Positions 35,213 through 44,249 of a DNA stretch of 64,000 nt are shown one piece after another (position 1 is the first letter of the stretch; each line of letters starts with the position of its first letter). The DNA lies in the NCBI RefSeq assembly GCF_001655615.1, contig NZ_CP011567.1:5862001-5926000 (forward strand), given 5' to 3'. The DNA comes from Pseudomonas sp. GR 6-02. Its GTDB lineage: Bacteria; Pseudomonadota; Gammaproteobacteria; Pseudomonadales; Pseudomonadaceae. A model generated the notes under the pieces. The model did no database searches. It was not told where the DNA came from and saw only the letters and a program-made list of their open reading frames with translations. The translations under genes and the position numbers were made by a program.

Positions 35213-37147
35213 ATGAGTAAAGCGGACGCCTTCACCCAGGCAGGGAAAACCGCGGTGTTGCAGAACATCCAGGGCACTTTGCAATTCCTGCAGCGCTTCC
35301 CACCCTTCAATCAGATGGAAAACGCTCATCTGGCCTATCTGGTGGAGCAATGCCAGCTGCGTTTTTATGCCCCCGGCGAGAGCATCATCAAACCCGCCGA
35401 TGGCCCGATTGAGCATTTCTACATCGTCAAACAAGGCCGGGTCGTGGGGGAACGCCCGCACACGGCCAAGGGTGGCACCGAAACCACTTTCGAAATCACC
35501 ACCGGCGAGTGTTTCCCCCTTGCCGCGCTGCTGGGCGAACGTGCAACCCGCACCGAACATCTGGCGGCCGAAGATACCTTTTGCCTACAGCTGAACAAGC
35601 TCGCGTTCATCAAACTGTTCGCACTGTCCAATCCGTTCCGCGACTTTGCCCTACGGGGTGTCAGCAGCTTGCTGGACCAGGTCAATCAGCAAGTCCAGCA
35701 AAAAGCCGTGGAAACCCTCGGCACCCAATACTCGCTCAATACCCGGCTGGGCGAATTGGCCATGCGTCACCCGGTAACCTGCAGCCCGATCACACCTCTG
35801 CGTGAAGCGGTGACGCTGATGCACGATCAGCAAGTCGGCAGCATTGTGGTGGTCGATGAACAAAAGGCGCCGCTGGGCATTTTCACCCTTCGCGACTTGC
35901 GACACGTGGTGGCCAACGGCACCAGCGATTTCAATGAATCCATCGAGCGGCACATGACCCGGGCGCCGTTTTTCCTGTCGCCGGACCACAGTGCCTTCGA
36001 CGCAGCGATCGCCATGACCGAGCGACACATCGCCCACGTCTGCCTGGTCAAGGACCAGCGCCTGTGTGGCGTGGTTTCGGAGCGTGACCTGTTTTCCCTG
36101 CAAAGGGTCGATCTGGTGCACCTGGCGCGGACCATTCGCAGCGCCCAGCGGGTGGAAAACCTGGTGGCGATCCGCGGCGAAATCGGCCAATTGGTCGAGC
36201 GGATGCTAGCCCACGGCGCGTCCTCGACGCAGATCACCCATATCATCACCCTGCTCAACGACCACACCGTCTGCCGGGTGATCGAACTGGCCATCGCGGA
36301 GAAAGGTGATCCCGGTGTGCCGTTCAGTTGGCTTTGCTTCGGCAGCGAAGGCCGCCGCGAGCAGACGCTGCACACCGATCAGGACAACGGCATTCTGTTC
36401 GAAGCTCGCGATGCGGCCCACGCCGCCGAAATTCGCGGCAAGTTGTTGCCCATCGCCCAGCAGGTCAATCAGAGCCTGGCGCTGTGCGGCTTTACCTTGT
36501 GCAAAGGCAACATCATGGCCGGCAACCCCGAGCTGTGTTTGTCCCGGATCGAGTGGGCACGACGCTTTGCGGCATTTATCCGCGAGGCGACACCGGAAAA
36601 CCTGTTGGGGTCGAGTATCTATTTCGATCTGCGCGTGGTCTGGGGCGATGAGCGAGGCTGCGAGCAACTGCGCCGGGGCATTCTCGATCAGGTCGGCGAC
36701 AACCGGTTGTTCCAGCGCATGATGGCCGAGAACGCCCTGCGCAACCGTCCGCCCGTAGGACGTTTCCGCGAATTCGTCCTGGCACGCAAGAATGGCGAGA
36801 AAGCCACCCTCGACCTGAAACTCCAGGGCCTGACGCCATTCGTCGACGGCGCGCGAGTGCTGGCCCTGGCCCACGGCATCGACGCCAACAACACCCTGGA
36901 GCGTTTTCGCCAATTGGTGGAAAAAGAGGTCATCGATCAGCTGGACGGCGCGGCCTATGAAGAGGCGTATCACTTCATCCAGCAAACCCGCATGCAGCAA
37001 CATCAGCTACAGACCCGTGAGAACTTGCCCTACTCCAACCGGGTCGATCCCGACAGCCTCAATCATCTGGACCGACGCATCCTGCGTGAATCCCTGCGCC
37101 AGGCCCAACGCCTGCAAAGCAGCCTGACCCTGCGGTATCAGTTATGA
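35213..37147 (+). CDS. cNMP-binding / CBS / DUF294 nucleotidyltransferase-like protein
   Basis: 644 residues from ATG 35213 (an ATG two codons earlier is equally possible; no strong ribosome site). Domains in order: cyclic-nucleotide-binding-like (about 20–135), a CBS pair (about 170–290), and the DUF294 nucleotidyltransferase-like half with FGSEGRREQTLHTDQDNG, the GS..R..Q...D.D active-site pattern, then its C-terminal domain. Such proteins resemble PII uridylyltransferase and are thought to be signalling enzymes, but no substrate is known. It overlaps the exonuclease gene by four bases (ATGA), so the two are an operon. Confidence 0.85.
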   Translation: MSKADAFTQAGKTAVLQNIQGTLQFLQRFPPFNQMENAHLAYLVEQCQLRFYAPGESIIKPADGPIEHFYIVKQGRVVGERPHTAKGGTETTFEITTGECFPLAALLGERATRTEHLAAEDTFCLQLNKLAFIKLFALSNPFRDFALRGVSSLLDQVNQQVQQKAVETLGTQYSLNTRLGELAMRHPVTCSPITPLREAVTLMHDQQVGSIVVVDEQKAPLGIFTLRDLRHVVANGTSDFNESIERHMTRAPFFLSPDHSAFDAAIAMTERHIAHVCLVKDQRLCGVVSERDLFSLQRVDLVHLARTIRSAQRVENLVAIRGEIGQLVERMLAHGASSTQITHIITLLNDHTVCRVIELAIAEKGDPGVPFSWLCFGSEGRREQTLHTDQDNGILFEARDAAHAAEIRGKLLPIAQQVNQSLALCGFTLCKGNIMAGNPELCLSRIEWARRFAAFIREATPENLLGSSIYFDLRVVWGDERGCEQLRRGILDQVGDNRLFQRMMAENALRNRPPVGRFREFVLARKNGEKATLDLKLQGLTPFVDGARVLALAHGIDANNTLERFRQLVEKEVIDQLDGAAYEEAYHFIQQTRMQQHQLQTRENLPYSNRVDPDSLNHLDRRILRESLRQAQRLQSSLTLRYQL

Positions 37148-37851
37148 GCCTGTTTTCATGGCTGCGCCCGGCCAGTCCCGTTTTGCCCGGCGAACTGCAA
37201 CACCGTCTGGAGCGCTTGCCGGCCGTGGCCCAGCTGAGCGACTGCAGCCTGCGCGAGCAACGCTGGGTGGTGCTCGACCTGGAAACCACCGGGCTGAACC
37301 TGAACAAGGATCGGCTGCTGTCCATCGGAGCCGTGGTGATCGAGGACGGGGCGATCGACTTCAGTCAGCAGTTCGAACGCACGCTGCAATGCACCGAACT
37401 CAAACTCGGCCCCAGCGTGTTGATTCATGGGCTGGGTCCGAGCGCCATTGCCGCCGGCAGCGACCCCGCGCAGGCCCTGCTCGAATTCATGGAATTTGTC
37501 GGCGACAGCCCGGTGTTGGCTTTTCATGCGCCGTTCGATCAGCACATGCTCGGGCGCGCACTGAAAGAACATCTGGGTTACAAGCTGCAGCATCCGTTTC
37601 TGGACGTGGCAGACATCGCCCCGCTGCTTTGTCCCCAGGCACACTTTCGCGAGGCCGGGCTGGATGAGTGGATCGACTGGTTCAAGCTGGAGGTCTTCGA
37701 ACGGCATAACGCCAGCGCCGATGCCTTGGCGACGGCGGAGCTGATGCTGATTTTGTTCAGCCGAGCGCGGCAGCAACAGATTCATAGCCCGTTGAACCTG
37801 CAGCAGCGGCTGAGTCAGTGGAAGCGGCGGCGACAAGCGCCTTCTTTCTGA
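37144..37851 (+). CDS. DEDD-family 3'-5' exonuclease (DnaQ/PolC-epsilon-like)
   Basis: 235 residues. The first DEDD motif is VVLDLETTG (Asp45, Glu47); FHAPFDQHML holds the second and HNASADALATAEL the third. It is translationally coupled to the cNMP/CBS/DUF294 gene. The same pair is found in P. aeruginosa (PA3232–PA3233 as I recall) beside acetate uptake genes, which are not present here. The target nucleic acid is unknown. Confidence 0.87.
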   Translation: MSLFSWLRPASPVLPGELQHRLERLPAVAQLSDCSLREQRWVVLDLETTGLNLNKDRLLSIGAVVIEDGAIDFSQQFERTLQCTELKLGPSVLIHGLGPSAIAAGSDPAQALLEFMEFVGDSPVLAFHAPFDQHMLGRALKEHLGYKLQHPFLDVADIAPLLCPQAHFREAGLDEWIDWFKLEVFERHNASADALATAELMLILFSRARQQQIHSPLNLQQRLSQWKRRRQAPSF

Positions 37852-37873
37852 ATCAGCGGCGCCTGTTCTGACG

Positions 37874-37901
37874 CCTTCGCGGGCAAGCCTCGCTCTTACA
37901 G
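37874..37901. repeat. Single REP half-element
   Basis: CCTTCGCGGGCAAGCCTCGC then TCTTACA, one REP of the CGCGGGCAAGCCTCGCTCCTACA type, without an inverted partner. Confidence 0.65.
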
Positions 37902-38012
37902 GGATTGTGCTGTTCACGAAATCGGCAAACGACACAATTGCTGTGGGAACGAGCTTGAGCTCAAACACCAAAGCGCTATGCTCCCGACACTGCCCATGAT
38001 CGAGATGCCGCC

Positions 38013-38642
38013 ATGTCCGCCCCCAGCATGACCCTGTTCCACAACCCCGCCTCGCCCTTTGTTCGCAAAGTCATGGTGCTGCTGCACGAGACCGGCCAAA
38101 CGAACCGCGTGGCGCTGCAAGCCTGCCAGCTCACGCCGGTCAGCCCGGATCAGGCTCTCAACAAAGACAACCCGCTGGGCAAGATTCCGGCGCTGCGCCT
38201 GGCCGACGGCAATGTGTTGTACGACAGCCGGGTGATCCTCGATTACCTCGATCACCAGCACGTCGGCAATCCGCTGATTCCTCGTGAAGGCTCGGCGCGC
38301 TGGCGGCGCTTGACCCTGGCTTCTCTGGCAGACGGGATCATGGATGCCGCCGTGATGATTCGCTATGAAGTGGCCCTGCGCTCACCGGAGAAACATTGGG
38401 ACGCATGGCTCGACGGTCAACGCGACAAGATTCGTCGCGCCCTGGCGCTGTTGGAGGCCGATGCGATTGCCGAGCTGACCAGCCATTTCGATGTGGCAGC
38501 GATCAGTGTGGCCTGTGCCTTGGGTTATCTGGATTTGCGCCATCCGGATCTGGAATGGCGCAAGGAAAATCCAAAGTTGGCCGAGTGGTATTTCGAAGTG
38601 AGTCAGCGGCCTTCGATGATCGCGACGATGCCCAAGGCTTAA
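38013..38642 (+). CDS. Glutathione S-transferase family protein
   Basis: 209 residues. N-terminal thioredoxin-like domain (MTLFHNPASPFVRKVMVLLHE, with NPLGKIPALRLADGNVLYDSRVILDYLD carrying the cis-Pro and the Asp-Ser glutathione contacts) and an all-helical C-terminal domain. Substrate unknown. It may start five codons later at MTLF. Flanked by REP elements. Confidence 0.88.
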   Translation: MSAPSMTLFHNPASPFVRKVMVLLHETGQTNRVALQACQLTPVSPDQALNKDNPLGKIPALRLADGNVLYDSRVILDYLDHQHVGNPLIPREGSARWRRLTLASLADGIMDAAVMIRYEVALRSPEKHWDAWLDGQRDKIRRALALLEADAIAELTSHFDVAAISVACALGYLDLRHPDLEWRKENPKLAEWYFEVSQRPSMIATMPKA

Positions 38643-38664
38643 ATCTTCGCTGGCTGTACCGGCC

Positions 38665-38760
38665 TCATCGCAAGCCGGCTCGCTCCCACAGGGGATTTGT
38701 GTTGTTCACACCATCGGTGCGCAACTGAGTTCCAATGTGGGAGCGAGCCTGCTCGCGATG
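38665..38760. repeat. REPIN, GGCTCGCTCCCACA family
   Basis: CATCGCAAGCCGGCTCGCTC (38665 onward) is matched by the inverted GAGCGAGCCTGCTCGCGATG ending at 38760. It lies between the convergent GST and creD genes. Confidence 0.8.
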
Positions 38761-38852
38761 GCACCACACCGGATCTGACGGAAATAACTGGCAAATCCGC
38801 GTCGCCAACACCTCACCCACTCGCTGATCCTCGCGCAACCCCAACCACCGGC

Positions 38853-40223
38853 TCATTCCACGGCACCTATATCAAAGTCCAAGGGCTTCGCGGTTTTCTG
38901 CCCGATCCCGTACCAGTCCAGCTTGCGGGTCAGCACCATGAACACACCCAGTAGCCCGAACAACAGCAGCGAGCCCATCAACAGCGCGTAATCCTCGGCG
39001 CTCAACAAGCCGTAAAGCAGCCCGTATAACGCCGCCAACCCCGCCGAAAAGCTCAAGCCGTGACGCACGCTGCGCAGCACATGGCAGACATAAAAACCGA
39101 TCAACGCCACACAGCTACTCGCCGACAGCAGATACGCCAGGGCAAAGCCGATGTGTTCGGACAGCGACAACAGCAACAGGTAGAAGAACGCCAGCGCTAC
39201 ACCCACCAAGGCGTACTGCACCGGGTGCACCGCCAGGCTTTTCAACACTTCGAACAGGAAGAAACCGGCGAAGGTCAGGACGATAAACAGCAATGCATAT
39301 TTGATTGCCCGGTCGCTTTTCAGGTACTGGTCCACCGGGTCGATGAAACTCACGCCGAAACTACGACCGCTGAACGCCTCGCAATGACCGCCCGACACGC
39401 AACTGTTCAACGCTTCTTGCAGGTTGGTGGAGAAAAACGAGGTCTGCCAATTGGCCGTAAAGCCCTGATCGGTAATTTCCCGCTGGGCCGGCAGGTAATT
39501 GCCGATGAAGCTGGGGTGAGGCCAATTGGCCGCCAGTGAAACCTTGCTGGTCTTGCCCACCGGCAGAACCTGTAACTGGCCGGTGCCTTGCAGACGCAAG
39601 TCGAAACCGAAGGCCAGCTCCGTGGCCTGTTGGGTGTCCAGCGCCGGCAACGTCACATGCACACCCTCGCCCAGCCAGCCCACCTGGCTACCCGGTACAA
39701 AATCCAGCTTCTGGCCATTGAGTTCGAGTTTCAGCGCATTTTCGATGCCGCGGATGTCGCTGATGCCAACAGCCAGGAACGGCTGATCGAAGCGGTAATC
39801 GGCGAAGTCTTCCTTGATGCCCAGTTGTGCCGGAACCGAAAAATGCCCGCTGATGCGGTTATCGGCATGGAACAGTCGCGCCTCGTAGATGCCCCGGGAG
39901 CGCAGCTCTGTCTGGACCTGGCCGTCGAGTTCGAAACGCTCCGGCAAGAAATACAAACGTCCACGCTCCTCGCCGACATCCTGATAACGCTGGTTGGTTT
40001 TTTCGTTGGTTTTCCAGGTGCGCACTGTTTTGCGATAGGGCACCACCATCAGCGGGCCGCTCAATTGCTGGCTGTAACTGGAACTGCGGGCGATGTCTTC
40101 GAGTACACCGTCACGCAGTTGCTGGCGCTCCTGGATCACGCCGTTGATCATCAGTAGCGGGATCAGCAGCAACAGAATCAGCAGGGCAATTGCCCCGAGT
40201 TTTAGGGTCAGGCTTCGGTTCAT
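38853..40223 (-). CDS. creD: Inner-membrane protein CreD
   Basis: 456 residues. One N-terminal membrane segment (IALLILLLLIPLLMINGVI), a large periplasmic domain, then five or so membrane segments near the C-terminus. The family match is clear (LRDGVLEDIARSSSYSQQLSGPLMVVPY; DPVDQYLKSDRAIKYALLFIVLTF). CreD is the main target of CreBC in enteric bacteria and pseudomonads and is tied to envelope integrity and beta-lactam response. A CreB-tag-like direct repeat lies upstream. Confidence 0.93.
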   Translation of the reverse strand: MNRSLTLKLGAIALLILLLLIPLLMINGVIQERQQLRDGVLEDIARSSSYSQQLSGPLMVVPYRKTVRTWKTNEKTNQRYQDVGEERGRLYFLPERFELDGQVQTELRSRGIYEARLFHADNRISGHFSVPAQLGIKEDFADYRFDQPFLAVGISDIRGIENALKLELNGQKLDFVPGSQVGWLGEGVHVTLPALDTQQATELAFGFDLRLQGTGQLQVLPVGKTSKVSLAANWPHPSFIGNYLPAQREITDQGFTANWQTSFFSTNLQEALNSCVSGGHCEAFSGRSFGVSFIDPVDQYLKSDRAIKYALLFIVLTFAGFFLFEVLKSLAVHPVQYALVGVALAFFYLLLLSLSEHIGFALAYLLSASSCVALIGFYVCHVLRSVRHGLSFSAGLAALYGLLYGLLSAEDYALLMGSLLLFGLLGVFMVLTRKLDWYGIGQKTAKPLDFDIGAVE

Positions 40224-40287
40224 GGGACTCTCCCTGTTTGGATGGGGAAAGTCTGGATTGGGTATGTGGGGGTTTTGTGGGAGGAAT

Positions 40288-40303
40288 GTGGAGAGTGTGT
40301 GGA
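40288..40303 (-). promoter_or_regulatory. Cre-tag-like direct repeat before creD
   Basis: On the minus strand TCCAC-N6-TCCAC (plus GTGGA 40288–40292 and 40299–40303). The known CreB tag is TTCAC-N6-TTCAC, so the spacing is exact and each half has one mismatch. It is 65 bp upstream of creD. Confidence 0.35.
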
Positions 40304-40342
40304 ATTTGCGCTCGGCGCAGGAGCTGCCGAAGGCTGCGATCT

Positions 40343-41770
40343 TCAGCGGCTTGAAGGCAACCGCAAACGCACTTGAACACCGCCGTCGACGTTGCCGATA
40401 CTCATCACACCACCATGCAACTTGACCACTTCCTCAACGAAGTTGAGCCCCAAACCGGTGCTCTTGCGTCCACTGTCCGGACGCGGCAGCGAGTAGAAGC
40501 GCTCGCTCAAGCGTGGCAACGCATAGTCGGGAATCGCTTCGGCCTGGTTGAACAGCCTGAACTCGATCTGCTCACCGACTCGCTCGGCACACAATCGCAG
40601 CACGCCATACGCCTGGGTGAAGTCCAAGGCATTCTCCAGCAGATTGCCCAGCGCCTGGCGCAATAGGAACGGCTCGCCAAGCAGATTCAGATCCGCCGCA
40701 ATTTGCCGTTCCACACGCAATTGCTTGCCTTCGATTCGTGCAGCCTGCGCGTTCAACAGTTCTTCCACCAAGCCCGCCAACGGCACCACCACCCGCTCCT
40801 CCAACCCTTGGCGTTGCTCAACCTGCGCCAGGTTCAACAGTCGCTCGATCAACTGCTGCATGCGCGCACTTTCGCTGTCGATGTTACTGACGAAGCGCTG
40901 CTGCTGGGCTGGCGGCATTTCGCCTTGCAGCAGCTCCGCTGCGCCACGAATCGCCGCCAGCGGGCTTTTCAATTCATGGGTCAGGGTGTGCACATAACGC
41001 TCGACGTAGGCTTTGCCCTCGAGTTGGGTACGCATGTGCTCCAGCGCCGTGGCCAGTTGTTCCAGTTCGCCCCCGCGGTAATGCGGCACCTCGACCCGGC
41101 GGCCTTCACTGACGGCCTGGGCATAGGCCGTCAACCGCCGCAGCGCCGCGCTCAGCCACCAGGACAACAGCGCACCGAACAACAAACCGAGGCCGATCAA
41201 TCCGGCGCCATACGTCAGCAATCGCCGTTCGGTGCGATCGACGTAAGGCTGCAGTGAGCTGTTGGGTTTGGCCACGGTCACCACGCCGATGATCTGGCCG
41301 TTGTCGCGAATCGGTGCCCCGACGTGCATCACCGACGAGTTCGAGTCATCGGGGTTGCTGCGCGTCGAACGCGCACCGTACTCGCCACGCAGGGTCAGGT
41401 AGACGTCATTCCAGCGCGAGTAGTCCTGGCCCACCGCAATCCCGCTGGAATCCAGCACCACGATGCCTTTGGCATCGGTGACGTAAATGCGGTGATTGAC
41501 CTGATTCTTCGACAGGCCCCAGATTTTCGCCTGCGGTTGTCGCTCGCCATAAGCCTTGAGCAACTCGGGCCAGCGGTTCTGGCTGAGGGTGCCGGCCTTG
41601 AAGTCGTCGCGCAGGATCTCGGCCATCAGGTTGGCGGTGTCCACCAGGGTTTCTTCGGTGGACTGGCGCACACCGGGGCGGATTTCTTCCATCACGGTGT
41701 TGAGCACGAAGTAGCCGGTCAGGCCGATGAACAGCACGTAGACCAGAAAAATCCGGATCCCCAGTGACAT
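40343..41770 (-). CDS. creC: Sensor histidine kinase CreC
   Basis: 475 residues, equal to the family length, from ATG 41770 that shares one base with the creB stop. Two membrane segments (about 5–25 and 186–206) bracket a periplasmic sensor domain; HAMP region follows; phospho-acceptor His265 in HTLTHELKSP; ATP-binding boxes NLLENALDF and GRKSTGLGLNFV. Partner of CreB. Confidence 0.94.
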   Translation of the reverse strand: MSLGIRIFLVYVLFIGLTGYFVLNTVMEEIRPGVRQSTEETLVDTANLMAEILRDDFKAGTLSQNRWPELLKAYGERQPQAKIWGLSKNQVNHRIYVTDAKGIVVLDSSGIAVGQDYSRWNDVYLTLRGEYGARSTRSNPDDSNSSVMHVGAPIRDNGQIIGVVTVAKPNSSLQPYVDRTERRLLTYGAGLIGLGLLFGALLSWWLSAALRRLTAYAQAVSEGRRVEVPHYRGGELEQLATALEHMRTQLEGKAYVERYVHTLTHELKSPLAAIRGAAELLQGEMPPAQQQRFVSNIDSESARMQQLIERLLNLAQVEQRQGLEERVVVPLAGLVEELLNAQAARIEGKQLRVERQIAADLNLLGEPFLLRQALGNLLENALDFTQAYGVLRLCAERVGEQIEFRLFNQAEAIPDYALPRLSERFYSLPRPDSGRKSTGLGLNFVEEVVKLHGGVMSIGNVDGGVQVRLRLPSSR

Positions 41771-42459
41771 CAGCTGTGCCCCGGGCTGTAGCTGTAGCCG
41801 AGGCCGCGATGAGTCTGGATCGGCTCGGCGTCGGCCTTCACCAGGCGCAATTTGGCGCGCACGCTCTTGATGTGACTGTCGATGCTGCGCTCGTAACCGG
41901 CATCGGCGGCCACGCCCAGCGCATCGAGCAATTGCTCGCGGCTGAAGACTCGCTCCGGTTGTTCCAGCAGGCATTGCAGCAAACGAAACTCATGGCGAGT
42001 CAGGCTCAGCGGCTGGTTGCGATAGCTGATCTGCACCCGTTCGCCGTCGATGCGAAACAGCGCTGAAGCCACCTCCGACATCTCCGCCACCGGTCGTGGC
42101 GCCATGCGCTTGAGAATCGCCCGGACCCGCGCCGCCACTTCCCGGGGGCTGAACGGTTTGACCACGTAGTCGTCGGCGCCGATTTCCAGGCCCACCACGC
42201 GGTCGATCTCGGCGTCACGGGCACTGAGGAACATCACCGGCACGTCACTGAAACGCCGCAATTGCTTGCAGGTCTCGAAGCCGCTGATATCCGGCAGGCC
42301 GATATCGAGAATGATCAGGTCGGCGGGCGTGGCGCGCTGATGTTCGAGCGCCGCCGCGCCAAGGCTCAACCAGGTGGTGGTAAAGCCCTCGCCCTGCAAG
42401 GCGAAAATCAGGGTGTCGGCAATCGCCGCTTCGTCTTCGACAATCAGGATATGAGGCAT
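41770..42459 (-). CDS. creB: Response regulator CreB
   Basis: 229 residues from ATG 42459 (MPHILIVEDE). OmpR-type: receiver with Asp52 (LIILDIGLPD) and Lys in DDYVVKPFSPRE, then a winged-helix DNA-binding domain (LTRHEFRLLQCLLEQPERVFSREQLL). First gene of creBC; creD is downstream in the same direction. Confidence 0.95.
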   Translation of the reverse strand: MPHILIVEDEAAIADTLIFALQGEGFTTTWLSLGAAALEHQRATPADLIILDIGLPDISGFETCKQLRRFSDVPVMFLSARDAEIDRVVGLEIGADDYVVKPFSPREVAARVRAILKRMAPRPVAEMSEVASALFRIDGERVQISYRNQPLSLTRHEFRLLQCLLEQPERVFSREQLLDALGVAADAGYERSIDSHIKSVRAKLRLVKADAEPIQTHRGLGYSYSPGHS

Positions 42460-42518
42460 GGCGTCCGAGCCCACTGGTTAAGTGGGCGAACGGTGCCCCA
42501 AGGCTGATTCGCCGTCAA

Positions 42519-43025
42519 TCAGCAGTCGGGTTTGTCGGCTGTAAAGCGACGCGCCGGGTTCACTGCTGCGCCGAATTCGCGCAGGGCTTTGGCGCCGATC
42601 AGCAGTGGATAGTTGAAGCTGCTGCGGTCGGTGAGGTTGACCTCGACGGTGCGCTTGACGTTGCCCAGGCACAGTTCCAGATCGACCACCGGACGCTTGG
42701 TCACTTCGCTCACGGCCTTGTCTTCATCTTCTTCATCGGCACGGTTCTTGATCTTGCTGATCCGCGCGACCTTGTGTTCGTAGACCTTGTTGCTCGCGCC
42801 TTTGGTGGCGAGACGGAAACGTACCCACTCGTCGCCGTCGCGGGTGAAGGTTTCGATGTCTTTGGCCGACAGCGACGCGGTCAGGGCGCCGGTGTCCATT
42901 TTGGCCTTGAGGACTTCACCGCCGATTTCCGGCAGCGCGATGTATTCGTAACGCCCGTACAGGGTCGGCTCGGCGGCCAGGACCGGCAGGGTCACGAGGG
43001 CAAGCAGTGCAAGGAGAGATTTCAC
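42519..43025 (-). CDS. Retropepsin-like periplasmic protein (ATP-dependent zinc protease/RimB family)
   Basis: 168 residues with a signal peptide (MKSLLALLALVTLPVLAAEP). The domain has the aspartic-protease-type motif MDTGALTASLSA near residue 42 and the closing motif RSSFNYPLLIGAKALREF, typical of the DUF785/RimB group. Whether the members are active proteases is known for few. It is 59 nt upstream of creB, same strand, matching P. aeruginosa PA0462–creBCD, so a link with envelope stress is plausible. The family name with 'zinc' is historical. Confidence 0.8.
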   Translation of the reverse strand: MKSLLALLALVTLPVLAAEPTLYGRYEYIALPEIGGEVLKAKMDTGALTASLSAKDIETFTRDGDEWVRFRLATKGASNKVYEHKVARISKIKNRADEEDEDKAVSEVTKRPVVDLELCLGNVKRTVEVNLTDRSSFNYPLLIGAKALREFGAAVNPARRFTADKPDC

Positions 43026-43363
43026 GTAAGGGGCTTCCTTGAGGGATGTGGACGCATTGGCCGAATTCTAGACCGCAAAAAACAACGATAGTTGGACCAC
43101 TTCCCACTTTTGTGGCGAGGTAGCTTGCTCCCGTTCGGGGGCGCGGCGCTCGCAAAACCGTTGCCTGCGGTATACCTGAAAATCGCGGCGCCTGGTTTTA
43201 GGGCCGCTGCGCAACCCAGCGGGAGCAAGCTCCCTCGCCACAAAGGCAACAGCGATACGCTGAGAGCATACCGCTACCAAGGTGAAACATTCGTCACCAC
43301 CGATTTGGCCTGCCAACCGAAGCTGCTTATCATGGCGCGCCCACACGCTTTCAAGAGTTATCT
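43026..43363. other. Non-coding stretch between retropepsin-like and acyltransferase genes
   Basis: 338 bp between divergent genes. It contains a REPIN (43111–43242) and a 120-bp segment before the acyltransferase start without a recognisable operator. No gene is seen. Confidence 0.6.
43111..43242. repeat. REPIN, GTGGCGAGGGAGC family (copy 3)
   Basis: Begins TGTGGCGAGGTAGCTTGCTC and ends GGGAGCAAGCTCCCTCGCCACA; the left arm has one change (T for G) from the other copies. Confidence 0.9.
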
Positions 43364-44248
43364 ATGCGCCGCCTGCTCACCGGCTGTTTCGTTACCCTGC
43401 TGCTATTGCTCAACACGCTGGTCCTGTTCGGGCCTTTGATGGTGTTCGCGCTGCTCAAACTGCTCCTGCCCGGGCGCTTTCGCGATTACGCCTCGTGGGC
43501 GGTGATGTGGATTGCCGAAACCTGGGCCGAGATCGACAAGCTGATCTTCCGCCTGTGCATTCCCACCCAATGGGACATTCGCGGCGGCGATGAGCTGCGC
43601 GGCGACACCTCGTATCTGGTGATCGGTAACCATCAGTCCTGGGTCGATATCCCGGCGCTGATCCAGGCACTGAACCGGCGCACGCCGTTCTTCAAGTTCT
43701 TCCTCAAGAAAGAACTGATCTGGGTGCCATTCCTGGGCCTCGCCTGGTGGGCGTTGGACTATCCGTTCATGAAGCGCTACAGCAAGGCGTTCCTGGAGAA
43801 GCACCCGGAGCTGGCCGGCAAGGACCTGGAGATCACTAAACAAGCTTGCGAGTTGTACAAGCGCCAGCCGGTGACCGTGGTCAACTACCTGGAAGGCACC
43901 CGCTACACCGCGGCGAAAAGCGCCCAACAACAGTCACCGTTCACCCACCTGCTCAAGCCCAAGGCGGGCGGCGTGGCGTTCGTGCTGGCGGCGATGGGCG
44001 AACAGTTGGACGCCATTCTCGATGTGACGGTGGTGTATCCGCAGCAGAAGATTCCGGGGTTCTGGGATTTGCTTAGTGGCAACGTGCCCAAAGTGATCAT
44101 CGACATCCACACCCGCGAACTGGACCCGGCACTGTGGCAAGGCGATTACGAAAACGATCCGGAGTTTCGCGAAACGATCCAGAACTGGGTCAACCAGCTC
44201 TGGATCGTGAAGGACCGGCGCATCCAGGCACTACGCGCCGAGGGCTGA
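43364..44248 (+). CDS. Lysophospholipid acyltransferase-family protein (PlsC-like)
   Basis: 294 residues with an N-terminal membrane anchor (LLTGCFVTLLLLLNTLVLFGPLMVF). The acyltransferase motifs are present: NHQSWVD (NHxxxxD, near residue 90), FLKKELIWVPFLG, EGTRYT, and a late VVYPQ. It resembles the YihG/YcjA-type branch rather than housekeeping PlsC, so a role in lipid remodelling is likely; substrates unknown. Confidence 0.85.
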   Translation: MRRLLTGCFVTLLLLLNTLVLFGPLMVFALLKLLLPGRFRDYASWAVMWIAETWAEIDKLIFRLCIPTQWDIRGGDELRGDTSYLVIGNHQSWVDIPALIQALNRRTPFFKFFLKKELIWVPFLGLAWWALDYPFMKRYSKAFLEKHPELAGKDLEITKQACELYKRQPVTVVNYLEGTRYTAAKSAQQQSPFTHLLKPKAGGVAFVLAAMGEQLDAILDVTVVYPQQKIPGFWDLLSGNVPKVIIDIHTRELDPALWQGDYENDPEFRETIQNWVNQLWIVKDRRIQALRAEG

Positions 44249-44249
44249 C

